A stretch of DNA of 64,000 nt from Hyphomicrobiales bacterium. Its GTDB lineage: Bacteria > Pseudomonadota > Alphaproteobacteria > Rhizobiales > Rhizobiaceae. The notes below the pieces were generated by a model. It was not told where the DNA came from and did not search any database. It saw nothing but the letters and a program-made list of their open reading frames with translations. The stretch covers positions 82,895-146,894 of the forward strand of contig UCLB01000006.1 in NCBI GenBank assembly GCA_900473205.1, given 5' to 3'. Made by a program: the position numbers and the translations under genes. Shown here in pieces: positions 38,469-47,062 of this stretch (its first letter is position 1; each line of letters begins with the position of its first letter).

Positions 38469-39107
38469 TTAGAGCGAAATGCCGCCATCTTCTATCGCGC
38501 GGCATAGCCTGTCCACAGCGTCGGCCAGCTTCTCATCGATCACATGCAGATACTCCGTCCAGTCATCGATATGATGCACATCCGCCTTGCCATCGGAGAT
38601 TCCGCGCAGACCGATCAGCGCCACATCGAACCGCTGGCAGGCGCGCAAAATTGCGAATGTCTCCATTTCCACCATGTCAGCATCCACCACGTCATAGGCA
38701 GCACCGGACACGACATTGGCCCCGGTGGAAAGCCGGGCTTGCGCCACGCCGGGAATACGCAGCGGCAGTGGAATCTCTGCGGGCAAATCGAGAAACGGCG
38801 TGCAGCCCTTCTGAAAACCGAAGGCGGACGCATCCATGTCACGGTAGGACACCGAGGTGGCCTGATAGACTTCGGCCTGCTCCAGCACGCGAGACCCGGC
38901 AGAACCAAGCGAGACGACAAGATGGGGCAGGTGGCCAACGGCGTGTAGCTCGCTCAGAACTGCGGTCAGCGATACCGCCGCCTCCACGGGGCCGACGCCT
39001 GTCATCAGCGGCTTGAAACGCGCCTTCAGGTACGAGCCATATTCGGCATCGGCTGCCATAACGAACAGCAGGCGCTTGCCCGCCACATCCACGATCTCAT
39101 AGCTCAT
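38469..39107 (-). CDS. MTA/SAH nucleosidase-type phosphorylase-superfamily protein
   Basis: A 212-residue nucleoside phosphorylase/nucleosidase. It has VMAADAEYGSYLKARF at the N-terminus, MTGVGPVEAAVSL, VVSLGSAGSR, and the active-site motif VDMVEMETFAILRACQRFDVALIGLRGISD, where the acid after the loop would be the catalytic Asp. It probably cleaves 5'-methylthioadenosine and S-adenosylhomocysteine. It overlaps the thioesterase gene upstream by four bases, suggesting a two-gene operon. Confidence 0.85.
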   Translation of the reverse strand: MSYEIVDVAGKRLLFVMAADAEYGSYLKARFKPLMTGVGPVEAAVSLTAVLSELHAVGHLPHLVVSLGSAGSRVLEQAEVYQATSVSYRDMDASAFGFQKGCTPFLDLPAEIPLPLRIPGVAQARLSTGANVVSGAAYDVVDADMVEMETFAILRACQRFDVALIGLRGISDGKADVHHIDDWTEYLHVIDEKLADAVDRLCRAIEDGGISL

Positions 39108-39553
39108 TCGTCAAAACCTTCGCGGCCCTTCATCACCATCATCGTACCGGTCATGGAGGCAATCAGCTTGGCTGGTCCATCGGACAGCGCATAAGCACGG
39201 CCATCGGCGACGATGATGTTGCTGCCCGGCTTGGTGATCTCACCGCGAAACAGAAACCGCTCGCCACGCCCCGGCGACATCAGGTTGACCTTGAACTCGA
39301 TGGTCAGCAGCGAGGCTTCCGGCTCGATGATCGTATAGGCGGCGTAGGTGCAGGCGGTGTCGAGCGCTGCGGCAATCACGCCCGCATGCAGGATGCCATG
39401 CTGCTGTGTCAGCTTTGGGTGAAACGGTAACTCGATTTCCACCAGCCGGTGCTCGATGCGCGAAATCTCAGCATTGATAGCCTGAACGACGCCCTGGCGT
39501 GCGAAGCTCTTTTCTATCCGCTGGCGAAAATCGCCGGGATCGGTGAAATCCAT
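39104..39553 (-). CDS. PaaI-family hotdog-fold thioesterase
   Basis: A 149-residue hotdog thioesterase. The motif HGILHAGVIAAALDTACTYAAY (about residues 55-77) is the PaaI-type HGG-like helix with His and Asp/Thr. LLTIEFKVNLMSPGRGERF is the following strand. It should hydrolyse acyl-CoA; the acyl group is unknown. The start at 39553 has AGGGGA close upstream; a TTG at 39580 would extend it by nine residues. Its end overlaps the nucleosidase start by four bases. Confidence 0.88.
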   Translation of the reverse strand: MDFTDPGDFRQRIEKSFARQGVVQAINAEISRIEHRLVEIELPFHPKLTQQHGILHAGVIAAALDTACTYAAYTIIEPEASLLTIEFKVNLMSPGRGERFLFRGEITKPGSNIIVADGRAYALSDGPAKLIASMTGTMMVMKGREGFDE

Positions 39554-39623
39554 TCCCCTGCCTTTCCTGTTCTTTGACAAGACATGGCGCGTTGATCACG
39601 ACATGGCAAGGGGAGGGCGTGTG

Positions 39624-40076
39624 CTAATTCAGATAAACGATGCTCGCATTCAGCAGTGTGGCGAAGGCTACCCACGTCGCATAGGGCACGAAAAGCCACA
39701 TGGAAATCCGGTCGCGCGTCGATGTCATGATGATGAAGGCGATGACGCAGATCAGCATCGGCACGATGAGAATGAGTGCGCCAACCGGGCTTTCCATGGT
39801 GAAAAAGATAGGCGACCACATGAAGTTCAGCAGCATCTGGCTGCCCCACAGTTGCATGCGCCCGCCCATGCGGCTTTGCAGCCATGTGCGCGCACCGGCA
39901 ATCGCGATCATGATGTAAAGCGCGGTCCAGACCGGCCCGAAAATCCAGTTGGGCGGGTTGAAGAACGGCTTGTTGAGCGATTGATACCATTCGCCCGGCA
40001 CATTGTTCATGCCGATGAAAGCGCCGATGGTAACGACGGCGAGGATGAAAACGAGATAGGCCAGCGCTTTTTTCAT
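39624..40076 (-). CDS. TspO/MBR-family protein
   Basis: A 150-residue five-helix membrane protein of the tryptophan-rich sensory protein family (benzodiazepine-receptor homologue). Family features include NPPNWIFGPVWTALYIMIAIA, LLNFMWSPIFF and LFVPYATWVAFATLLNASI. TspO binds tetrapyrroles and, in Rhodobacter and Sinorhizobium, takes part in stress and oxygen or nutrient signalling. It lies alone between the thioesterase and the iron cluster. Confidence 0.92.
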   Translation of the reverse strand: MKKALAYLVFILAVVTIGAFIGMNNVPGEWYQSLNKPFFNPPNWIFGPVWTALYIMIAIAGARTWLQSRMGGRMQLWGSQMLLNFMWSPIFFTMESPVGALILIVPMLICVIAFIIMTSTRDRISMWLFVPYATWVAFATLLNASIVYLN

Positions 40077-40127
40077 GTGACATGAAAGGCGCAGAAGATG
40101 CTTTGGTTCCAGCGCTATTTCAATAAT

Positions 40128-41222
40128 TTAGCCGGCAAGCCTGACGATGTGCTGGTCCCACGCTACAGAACTGGTTTTCGCGCCAAACTGGCCGTCATAG
40201 GAGGAGGTGACAATGCCTCTTGCAGCGGCGGCGACGCCTGCCGCTTCGCGAAGAACGGTTTCACCAACAACTCGGCCAGTTTTCTCGTCCAGCATAACTG
40301 ACGCATTGCCATTGGGCGATGTCAGGCCCACCACGCCATCCCGGCGGTTGACGACAATCGCCCCGACATAATTGGCCAGCCGCGTGGTGGTCTCCTCCGG
40401 TAGATCGATGAAACGCAGATCGTCGCCCTTGGAAAAATGCCCCACCAGCGGCGGCAGATCGTTGCGCGGTCCCTCATACTGGCAGGCAAACCAGATGCGT
40501 TCGTCGCGGCCCAGATCGACGTGGCGGGTGGAAAGCTGGCGCAGGTCTTTTGCAAGCCCGTGCCGCTGGATCAGCCGTCCCGTCGCCGCATCCAGCAGTA
40601 CCAGCGATGGCTCCATCGTGTCGATATTCAGCTTCGTGCGCCCGAAATCTGGGTGGGTCTCGATGCCGCCATTGGCGATGATGATCATCCGCCCGTCATC
40701 GCTCACCGTCATGTCGTGGGTGCCGATGCCCCGCGCATCATATTCGCCGATGCGCCTGAAGCCATCGCGGGCATCGTAGAGGCCGATCACACCGCGATTG
40801 CGGTCGAAGTCATTTTCGCTGGCGTAGAGGATTGATCCATCGGGCGAAAATTGTCCGTGGCCGTAAAAATGGCGGTTCTCCGGCGTGTGCATGACGATGG
40901 GTTCACTACGTTTCGCCGGGTCGAACGCCATGAAGAAGGTGCCGGGTCTGCGCGCAAAAGCGACAGTTACCCCGGTGGCGCGGCTGGTCGCCATGCCATG
41001 GGCGCGGGCAGGCAGAACCAGCCGGTCGATAATCTCTCCGGCCTCGCTCACCGTCGCCACGCCATATGCGCCATCACGGTCGCGGAAGGCCGAGGCGAAA
41101 ACGGCATCGGTGCGCTCCAGTGCATAGAGCGAACGCGGCGTAAGCGATGCCAGAAACGGCAGGCCCGCCGCCTTGATAAAGGCGCGCCGGTCGATCAGCA
41201 GCCGTTTGTCGCGCGTCACCAC
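40128..41222 (-). CDS. DUF1513-domain protein of the iron operon
   Basis: A 364-residue exported protein of the DUF1513 family. It has a twin-arginine-type start (DRRAFIKAAGLPFLASLTP) and beta-propeller-like repeats such as GHGQFSPDGSILYASENDFD and GTHDMTVSDDGRMIIIANG. It is the last gene of a four-gene operon with two imelysins and a di-heme DUF1111 protein. Its GTG start follows the second imelysin stop with no gap. This gene set recurs in many proteobacteria and is iron-regulated; the protein's exact job is unknown. Confidence 0.88.
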   Translation of the reverse strand: MVTRDKRLLIDRRAFIKAAGLPFLASLTPRSLYALERTDAVFASAFRDRDGAYGVATVSEAGEIIDRLVLPARAHGMATSRATGVTVAFARRPGTFFMAFDPAKRSEPIVMHTPENRHFYGHGQFSPDGSILYASENDFDRNRGVIGLYDARDGFRRIGEYDARGIGTHDMTVSDDGRMIIIANGGIETHPDFGRTKLNIDTMEPSLVLLDAATGRLIQRHGLAKDLRQLSTRHVDLGRDERIWFACQYEGPRNDLPPLVGHFSKGDDLRFIDLPEETTTRLANYVGAIVVNRRDGVVGLTSPNGNASVMLDEKTGRVVGETVLREAAGVAAAARGIVTSSYDGQFGAKTSSVAWDQHIVRLAG

Positions 41223-42344
41223 TCAATCCCCATCAGAAAAGGAAAAGCCAGAGCTGAGGCCAATGGCCCCGCCATATTGGTCGTTGATGCGGTAGATCAG
41301 GTCCTTGCCGTTCAGCAGCAGGTAATCCACCTTGGCCCGCTCCTTGTCGTCATCAAGCGCCTTTTCGACATCGGGCTCGATGGTACCTGATACGCGGACC
41401 ATGGATTTGGCGATGAAATCGATGGAGCCGATGATGGAGCGCTGGTCGGGGGGCAGAAGATCGCTCATGCCAGCCTTGTGCAGCAAGCCTTGCACGGCAG
41501 CCACATTGTCGCCAATGCTTTTCCATGTCAGGCCGGAGCGCCAGTAGATCGCGGTGCGCGGAAATTTGGCATTGTCCGGCCCCTTGTAGAAGGTCTCGAT
41601 GCGCTGGTCGCGAATGGCTTCGGAGCCGTGCACCAAGATGCCCAGCAGTGCCACCAGCGCCTCGCGCTCATCACGAAACACCGGATTGTCAGGACCCGGT
41701 TCCTTCCAGTTCTTCGCGGTACCGTCAGGCGCGTCCCAGAGATCGGCTAGCTCTTGACCGATATTGGCGACATTGCCCGCAATGGCCGCGCCATAGCGGC
41801 AGCGGAACCCGTTCTTGTCGGTCAAAATCTCATCTGCACCGGTGCCGTACAGCACATATTCCAATGCGCCAAACCCTTGCGCGGCAACGCTTTTCGCCGC
41901 CACGCCCTGCCGTGTCGTCACGCTCTCGTCTTTTTCCGAGAGGTAACGCTGCACCTGCTTGAGACCGAGACCCTTTTTGTCGGGATAATAGAGCACCCGC
42001 TCGAACCGGTTCTGCTCGATGACGGGACCAACGCGGACGATTTCGATACCCGACCATGCGTGGGTCGCATCCGCAAAGCCCGCTTTCGCTGCCGCCATCG
42101 TGTCAGCGGAAGGGGCGGCACACAGCGCCTGCATCTTGTCCGTCAGCGCCTTGGCGCTATCGCGAAAACCGTCATAGCCGGGACGGATGAAGCCATCCAC
42201 AGCCTTTGCCATCACGCTGCGCACCTTCACCGGGTCGAGCGGCGGTGGTGGCATCAGTTCCACATCCTGCGCCAGCGCGGTGCCGAAGCTCATCAGAAAG
42301 GCGAGCGGCAGAAGGGTATGAAATTTTCGCATCGCGTTTTCCAT
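41223..42344 (-). CDS. Imelysin-family protein (second paralogue, altered motif)
   Basis: A 373-residue exported protein with a signal peptide ending TALAQ. It is an imelysin (peptidase M75-like) domain protein related to EfeO/IrpA-type iron proteins. The family motif GxHxxE is changed: the equivalent segment reads GFGALEYVLYG, keeping Glu but having Gly where His is expected. It starts by TGATG overlap with the DUF1111 gene at 42344. It is shorter than the first imelysin of the operon and diverged from it. It probably binds iron or haem-like ligands differently, or is structural. Confidence 0.88.
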   Translation of the reverse strand: MENAMRKFHTLLPLAFLMSFGTALAQDVELMPPPPLDPVKVRSVMAKAVDGFIRPGYDGFRDSAKALTDKMQALCAAPSADTMAAAKAGFADATHAWSGIEIVRVGPVIEQNRFERVLYYPDKKGLGLKQVQRYLSEKDESVTTRQGVAAKSVAAQGFGALEYVLYGTGADEILTDKNGFRCRYGAAIAGNVANIGQELADLWDAPDGTAKNWKEPGPDNPVFRDEREALVALLGILVHGSEAIRDQRIETFYKGPDNAKFPRTAIYWRSGLTWKSIGDNVAAVQGLLHKAGMSDLLPPDQRSIIGSIDFIAKSMVRVSGTIEPDVEKALDDDKERAKVDYLLLNGKDLIYRINDQYGGAIGLSSGFSFSDGD

Positions 42345-44050
42345 CACAGAGACTCCAGAAATGTCAGCAAAGCCTGCCGGTCGGACTTTTGCAAGGCAGC
42401 AAAAGCATCGCGCGCCTTTTGCGCCTCGCCGCCATGCCATAGAATTGCTTCGCTCAGGCTGCGCGCCCGTCCGTCATGCAGGTAAAAACCATTGGCGTTG
42501 ACGGCTTGCGTCAGCCCGATACCCCAGAGCGGCTGGGTGCGCCAGTCACGCCCACCAGCCTCGCCCACCTGCTGCCCATCCGCCAGACCCTCGCCCATGT
42601 CATGCAGCAGAAAATCGGAATAGGGCCAGATCAGCTGGAAGGAATGCAGCGGGTCGTTGGCATCGCGCTTCGTCACGAATTTTGGCGTGTGACAGGATGC
42701 ACATCCCGCCTCGTAGAACTGCTGCTTGCCGCGCAGAACGTGGGGGGCATCGACATTACGACGCGCTGGTACGGCCAGATTTTCGGTGTAGAAGGTCATC
42801 AGATCGAGAACCGGGGAGGGCGCTTCCACATCGCCCAGCCGCTTCTGCACACCGGTCGGCATGGAAAGACAGTCGGTTTCCTTGTCCGTGCAGTCGCCAA
42901 AGGCATTGGGCGCATCCGGCGAGGATATGCCGATATCGTGGGACAGGGCACTCGCCGCCTGATCCCGCACGCTGGCATTCTGCGCTTTCCAGCCGAACCG
43001 GCCGAGCTTCACCGCACCGCTGCGGTGGTCGCGCACCCATGCCGGTCTGCCACCGTCAGGCCTGGCATTGGCCAGAATCTCCTCATCCGCTATGGCCTCG
43101 ATCAAGCCCAGACCCAGCGTCGGCTGGGCGATGCGAGCAGACAGCGTCGTATCACGCTCCAGCGGCCCGTCATTCAGTCCGTCTATGCGGTAGCTTGGCT
43201 TGCGGAGCGACACGGTCTCGCCATCACCAAGCGTCACCGTCTGCTCCTCATAGGAAACGGCAAGCCTGCCCTCAGCTTTGAGGCCGGGCACGGCAAGGTT
43301 CTGTAGCTGTCTGCCGTAGGTCGCATCGGGGAAGTTCAAGATATCGTGGTCGGCTCTCGCCTTCACCTCGTCCGGCGTGCGGGCAGGGCGAGCAAGCCGC
43401 AGAAACATCGACACCGCATCCTCATTTCCCACTGGCGGTCGCCCGCGCCCATCCTTGATGTGGCAAGTCTGGCACGACCGCGCATTGTAAAGCGGCCCCA
43501 GCCCGTCGGACGCCTGCGTGGAGGATGGCGAGGACACCCACAATTTCTGAAACAGCGCATTGCCCAGCTTGAAATCCTGGCCGCGCTCGAAGGTCATATT
43601 GGCGGAGGGTTGGGAGAAGGGATCGGTTTTGGCCGTTGTCGTTGCCGCGCCGGCGGACATGGCCTCGAAGGGTTCGGGTTTGGAGAAATCCGCTGTGGGG
43701 CGCGTGATCCGGGTTACGCGCGCAAGGTCTGCGGAGGAAAGATCGTTGCGGGTGGTGGTTTCGGCTTCGGTGCCGCCCAATACACCATGGTTCGCTTGGC
43801 TTACCCCCCTCTGTCCTGCCGGACATCTCCCCCACAGGTGGGGAGATTGGCAAGTGGCGACCTCTCGGACATCTTCAACGTCGCGGATGAAGCGGAGAGC
43901 GTGAGGCTGGCCGATCTCTCCACCTGTGGGGGAGACGTCCGGCAGGACAGAGGGGGGTAAGCCAAGCGCACTGTCGTGGGTTATGGCAATACTGCTAGCT
44001 GCCAAGATAAACAGAAGACAGAAAAGGCGTAGCTGCCGCAAATGTCTCAT
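42344..44050 (-). CDS. Di-heme DUF1111 (thiol oxidoreductase-like) protein carrying an in-frame palindromic repeat
   Basis: A 568-residue exported c-type cytochrome-like protein. After a signal peptide (residues 1-26), residues 28-86 are encoded by a 176 bp palindromic repeat. The family domain follows with two heme-binding sites, SCQTCHIKDG (about residue 193) and GCASCHTPKF (about residue 451), plus DMGEGLADGQ. DUF1111 proteins are MauG-like di-heme proteins found next to imelysins in iron-responsive operons. The frame stays open across the inserted repeat, adding a Pro/Gly/Cys-rich segment not typical of the family. Translation is coupled to the next imelysin by TGATG. Confidence 0.9.
   Translation of the reverse strand: MRHLRQLRLFCLLFILAASSIAITHDSALGLPPSVLPDVSPTGGEIGQPHALRFIRDVEDVREVATCQSPHLWGRCPAGQRGVSQANHGVLGGTEAETTTRNDLSSADLARVTRITRPTADFSKPEPFEAMSAGAATTTAKTDPFSQPSANMTFERGQDFKLGNALFQKLWVSSPSSTQASDGLGPLYNARSCQTCHIKDGRGRPPVGNEDAVSMFLRLARPARTPDEVKARADHDILNFPDATYGRQLQNLAVPGLKAEGRLAVSYEEQTVTLGDGETVSLRKPSYRIDGLNDGPLERDTTLSARIAQPTLGLGLIEAIADEEILANARPDGGRPAWVRDHRSGAVKLGRFGWKAQNASVRDQAASALSHDIGISSPDAPNAFGDCTDKETDCLSMPTGVQKRLGDVEAPSPVLDLMTFYTENLAVPARRNVDAPHVLRGKQQFYEAGCASCHTPKFVTKRDANDPLHSFQLIWPYSDFLLHDMGEGLADGQQVGEAGGRDWRTQPLWGIGLTQAVNANGFYLHDGRARSLSEAILWHGGEAQKARDAFAALQKSDRQALLTFLESL
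43793..43968. repeat. 176 bp palindromic repeat inside the DUF1111 coding sequence
   Basis: A 58-base arm starting CGCTTGGCTTACCCCCCTCT is matched by its reverse complement at the other end with three mismatches (55/58), around a 60-base centre. The right-hand visible part of the window (63851-64000) holds a second, more diverged copy. The element codes without a stop on the minus strand, giving an in-frame insertion just after the signal peptide of the DUF1111 protein. Confidence 0.92.
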
Positions 44051-44216
44051 GAAACCTTACACATCGGGTTTAGGGAAGCGGTCGCGCCACTGCCATGCAA
44101 GTTCGCGGCGTGAATAATGGAGAGTGAGCCTTGTTTTTTGCAAAATGTTAGGCCCGCAAAACTTCTGGCGGCAATAGACAGGCCGCATGTCACCACGCGG
44201 CCCGCATTATATCGTC

Positions 44217-45494
44217 TTACTTGAACACCGCGTTAGGGCTGTCCAGGCTGTCGGAACCTTCGAGCTGAATCGTGCCCAGATCCAGCGCAGCAATCACGCG
44301 TTCAATCGTCTTGGTCTGATCCAGCAGCCCGTCAATCGCAGCCTGCACTGTCGCATTGCCGTCCTTGTTGCCTTCGGCAATCATCTGGTCGTAAGCCTCG
44401 ACTGTCTGGCCGCGCTTTTCCATCGCATGCATGGCGTCCAGCGTCTTGTTCAGCTTGGCCTTCATTTCCGCGTCCAGCGTCTTGTCACTGGCGGCAACGA
44501 GTTCGGAAAGCGAAGGGCCGGTCAGCTTCTTGCCGTCTACCGTTATGTACTCACCGCTGTAGGCAGCGGCGATGCCGATGGCGTCGTTGAGGTGCGAGTT
44601 GTAGGTGTTGTCGGAGAAGCAATCATGCTCTTCTTCGGGATCATGCAGCAGAAGACCGAGCTTCATGCGCTCACCTGCCAATTCGCCGTAAGACAGCGAA
44701 CCCATACCGGTCAGAATGGCGGTCAGGCCCTTCTTCGGGTCAGCTTCCACCGTCTTTGCTGCTTCGCCATCCGGTGCCCAGTTGGCCACCATTTCCTTCA
44801 GGTCTGAAACCAGCAGCGTGGAGGCGGCCTTCAAATAATCGGCGCGGCGGTCGCAATTGCCACCGGTGCAATTCTTGGTGTCGTAGTCGGTGTAAGGACG
44901 GTTGCCCGCGCCCGGTCCGGTGCCGTTCAAATCCTGGCCCCACAGCAGAAACTCGATGGCGTGGTAACCGGTGGTGACGTTGGCTTCCACTTCGCCCGCT
45001 TCCGCAAGGCTCTGGATCAGCTCCGGCGTGATCTTGGAGGCATCCACCTCTTCACCACCAACCTTGATCTTTTTGTTGGCAATGATGTTGGCCGTATAAA
45101 GCTCGTTCTCGTCGCTTTCGGTGCCATAGGAGCCATCGACGTAGTCGATCAGGCCTTCATCCAGCGGCCAGGCGTTGACCTTGCCTTCCCATTCATCGAC
45201 GATGGGGTTGCCGAAGCGGTAGACTTCCGTCTGCTGGTAGGGAACGCGGGCCTTGATCCAGGCTTCGCGCGCTGCCTTCAGAGTGGCGTCGCTCGGTGTT
45301 GCGATCAGCGCGTCGATGGCCTTATCCAGTGTTTCCGCTGTCGTCAGCGCGTCCTGATATTTCGCATGCCCCAGTTCCGCATAATGCTTGACCACGGCTG
45401 CCGGGTCGGTCGCAGCGCGGACGGTAAGTGCGGTGAGGGTCACGGATGTGGCCAGAAGCGCAAGACTTGCGCCTAAAACGGTTTTGCGGAACAT
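44217..45494 (-). CDS. Imelysin-family iron-regulated protein (M75-like)
   Basis: A 425-residue exported imelysin protein, first gene of the iron operon. The signal peptide runs to about residue 26 (VRA). The family motif GxHxxE is intact in GYHAIEFLLWGQDLNG, and FRFGNPIVDEWEGKVNAWP and a C-terminal GETLA-like helix region support the assignment. M75 proteins related to EfeO and IrpA take part in iron uptake or sensing in the periplasm. The start at 45494 has AGGAGAG upstream. Candidate Irr sites lie at 45575-45590. Confidence 0.92.
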   Translation of the reverse strand: MFRKTVLGASLALLATSVTLTALTVRAATDPAAVVKHYAELGHAKYQDALTTAETLDKAIDALIATPSDATLKAAREAWIKARVPYQQTEVYRFGNPIVDEWEGKVNAWPLDEGLIDYVDGSYGTESDENELYTANIIANKKIKVGGEEVDASKITPELIQSLAEAGEVEANVTTGYHAIEFLLWGQDLNGTGPGAGNRPYTDYDTKNCTGGNCDRRADYLKAASTLLVSDLKEMVANWAPDGEAAKTVEADPKKGLTAILTGMGSLSYGELAGERMKLGLLLHDPEEEHDCFSDNTYNSHLNDAIGIAAAYSGEYITVDGKKLTGPSLSELVAASDKTLDAEMKAKLNKTLDAMHAMEKRGQTVEAYDQMIAEGNKDGNATVQAAIDGLLDQTKTIERVIAALDLGTIQLEGSDSLDSPNAVFK

Positions 45495-45574
45495 GATCTC
45501 TCCTTGGGCTCTCTCGTAACGAGGCCGTGAAGGCGAGTTCTGAACCAATCACAAACTTGTGTCAAATATTCTAG

Positions 45575-45590
45575 TTTAGAAGCTTTCCAA
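45575..45590. promoter_or_regulatory. ICE-like motif before the imelysin operon
   Basis: TTTAGAA-GCT-TTCCAA matches the ICE pattern TTTAGAA-N3-TTCTAA with one mismatch, 81 bp upstream of the imelysin start at 45494. A second, weaker TTTAGAA occurs near 45652. An Irr site is plausible but not certain. Confidence 0.5.
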
Positions 45591-45676
45591 GCGAGCTGCC
45601 GGATTTTGATCTTCGTCAAATCCGGCGTTTCACGGCGGTTGCAGCATTCTTTAGAATATTGGAATTTGGCGATGGT

Positions 45677-46966
45677 TTAAGCGTTCCGCTTCATGGCGCA
45701 GAAGAAGAAACCGTCCGTATCCGTTGTGGCAGGAGTCAGCGTTATGGTCTCGCCATCGGCGGAATGCGGCTTGACGGTTTCCGTCCCGAAAATCCCATTC
45801 CAGCGCTCCAGCGCCGGGCGGATGGAAAACTCCGGGTTTTCTGCGCAGAAGCGGCGCACCTGACGCTCATTTTCTTCCGGCAGAACCGAACAAGTCACGT
45901 AGAGCAACTCGCCGCCGGGGCGAACGAAGGTCTTGGCCTGATCCAGCGCCTGACCCTGCTGCTCGACGCGCTCTTCCAGATTGCGCTGCGTCAGCCGCCA
46001 TTTGGTGTCGGGGCGTCGGCGCCATGTGCCGGTGCCGGTGCAGGGAGCATCCACCAGCACGCGGTCGAATTTGCCAGCATAACGTTCCAGCCCTTCGGCG
46101 CGGTCATGCACCTGCACATTGCGCGTACCAGCGCGCTTCAGCCGCTCGATGATCGGTGCCAGCCGCTTTCGGTCGGCGTCGAAGGCATGAACCTGACCTT
46201 TGTTGTTCATGGTCGCAGCCATGGCCAGCGTCTTGCCGCCACCGCCTGCGCAATAATCGAGGATTTGTTCGCCTTCCTGCGCCCCGGCCAGATCGGCAAC
46301 GATCTGCGATCCCTCGTCCTGCACCTCGAACCAGCCCTTCTGGAAGGACAGTTCGGCAGTGACATTAGGCAGGCGTGACGGGCCTTCGCCAGCCGCGATC
46401 CGCACGCCCTGGCGGGCGATGCGGGTGGCCTTGGCCTTGGCATCTTCCAATGCCTTGATGACCTTGGTGCGGGAAGCTTTCAACGTATTGGCACGAAGAT
46501 CCAGCGTCGGGCGCTCATTCAGTGCCTTGGCCTGAAGCAGCCAGTCGTCGCCGAATGTGGCCTCGAAGGAGGCCTGCACCCAGTCGGGAATGTCGCCCTG
46601 TATATGAGAAGGTGCGTCTGAAAGCGCACGCGAGGCGAATGCTGATAGAGCCGCCTCCGACAAGGGTTCCGGCGCGAACTTGTCGCCATCGAATTCGGCG
46701 CTCAGCTGTTCGGCGGATTTGCCCCATTGGCGCAGCATCACGGCATAACCCAACGCGGTCGCGCTTTCGTCGTCCATCAGCCATGCGTGGGAAAGTTTCA
46801 TGCGCAGGGCATCGTAAACGATGTTGCCGATGGCGGCCCTGTCGCCGGAACCAGCGAAACGATGCGCCAGTCCCCAGTCCTTCAGTGCGTCGGCGACGGG
46901 ACGCCTGCGCGCCTCGATATCCGCCAACACTTCGATAGCCCCGGCCAAACGCCCGCCCAAACGCAT
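45677..46966 (-). CDS. rsmB: RsmB/NOP-family RNA m5C methyltransferase
   Basis: A 429-residue RNA cytosine-5 methyltransferase of the Sun/RsmB family. An N-terminal NusB-like helical domain (residues 1-140) precedes a Rossmann methyltransferase. SAM-binding DYCAGGGGKTLAMA, DAPCTGTGTWRR with the first conserved Cys, and LLYVTCSVLPEENERQ with the second, catalytic Cys are clear. The target is probably 16S rRNA C967. The gene is monocistronic by spacing. Confidence 0.9.
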   Translation of the reverse strand: MRLGGRLAGAIEVLADIEARRRPVADALKDWGLAHRFAGSGDRAAIGNIVYDALRMKLSHAWLMDDESATALGYAVMLRQWGKSAEQLSAEFDGDKFAPEPLSEAALSAFASRALSDAPSHIQGDIPDWVQASFEATFGDDWLLQAKALNERPTLDLRANTLKASRTKVIKALEDAKAKATRIARQGVRIAAGEGPSRLPNVTAELSFQKGWFEVQDEGSQIVADLAGAQEGEQILDYCAGGGGKTLAMAATMNNKGQVHAFDADRKRLAPIIERLKRAGTRNVQVHDRAEGLERYAGKFDRVLVDAPCTGTGTWRRRPDTKWRLTQRNLEERVEQQGQALDQAKTFVRPGGELLYVTCSVLPEENERQVRRFCAENPEFSIRPALERWNGIFGTETVKPHSADGETITLTPATTDTDGFFFCAMKRNA

Positions 46967-47062
46967 TTTCTACCTCATTCACAATGTGTCCGGGTTGGTA
47001 GACGCGAATGGTGGCGAGGGCAAGCCTTCACCAAGAATTCCCTAAAAAACGCTTGGAGCCTG

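Noticed and set aside
43793..43968. Transposon or IS terminal repeats
   Set aside because: The arms join around only 60 bases without a transposase gene and I saw no clear target duplication; it is too small for an IS.
40128..45494. EfeUOB-type iron transporter
   Set aside because: There is no EfeU permease or EfeB peroxidase; the imelysin domains and DUF1111/DUF1513 partners define a different cluster.
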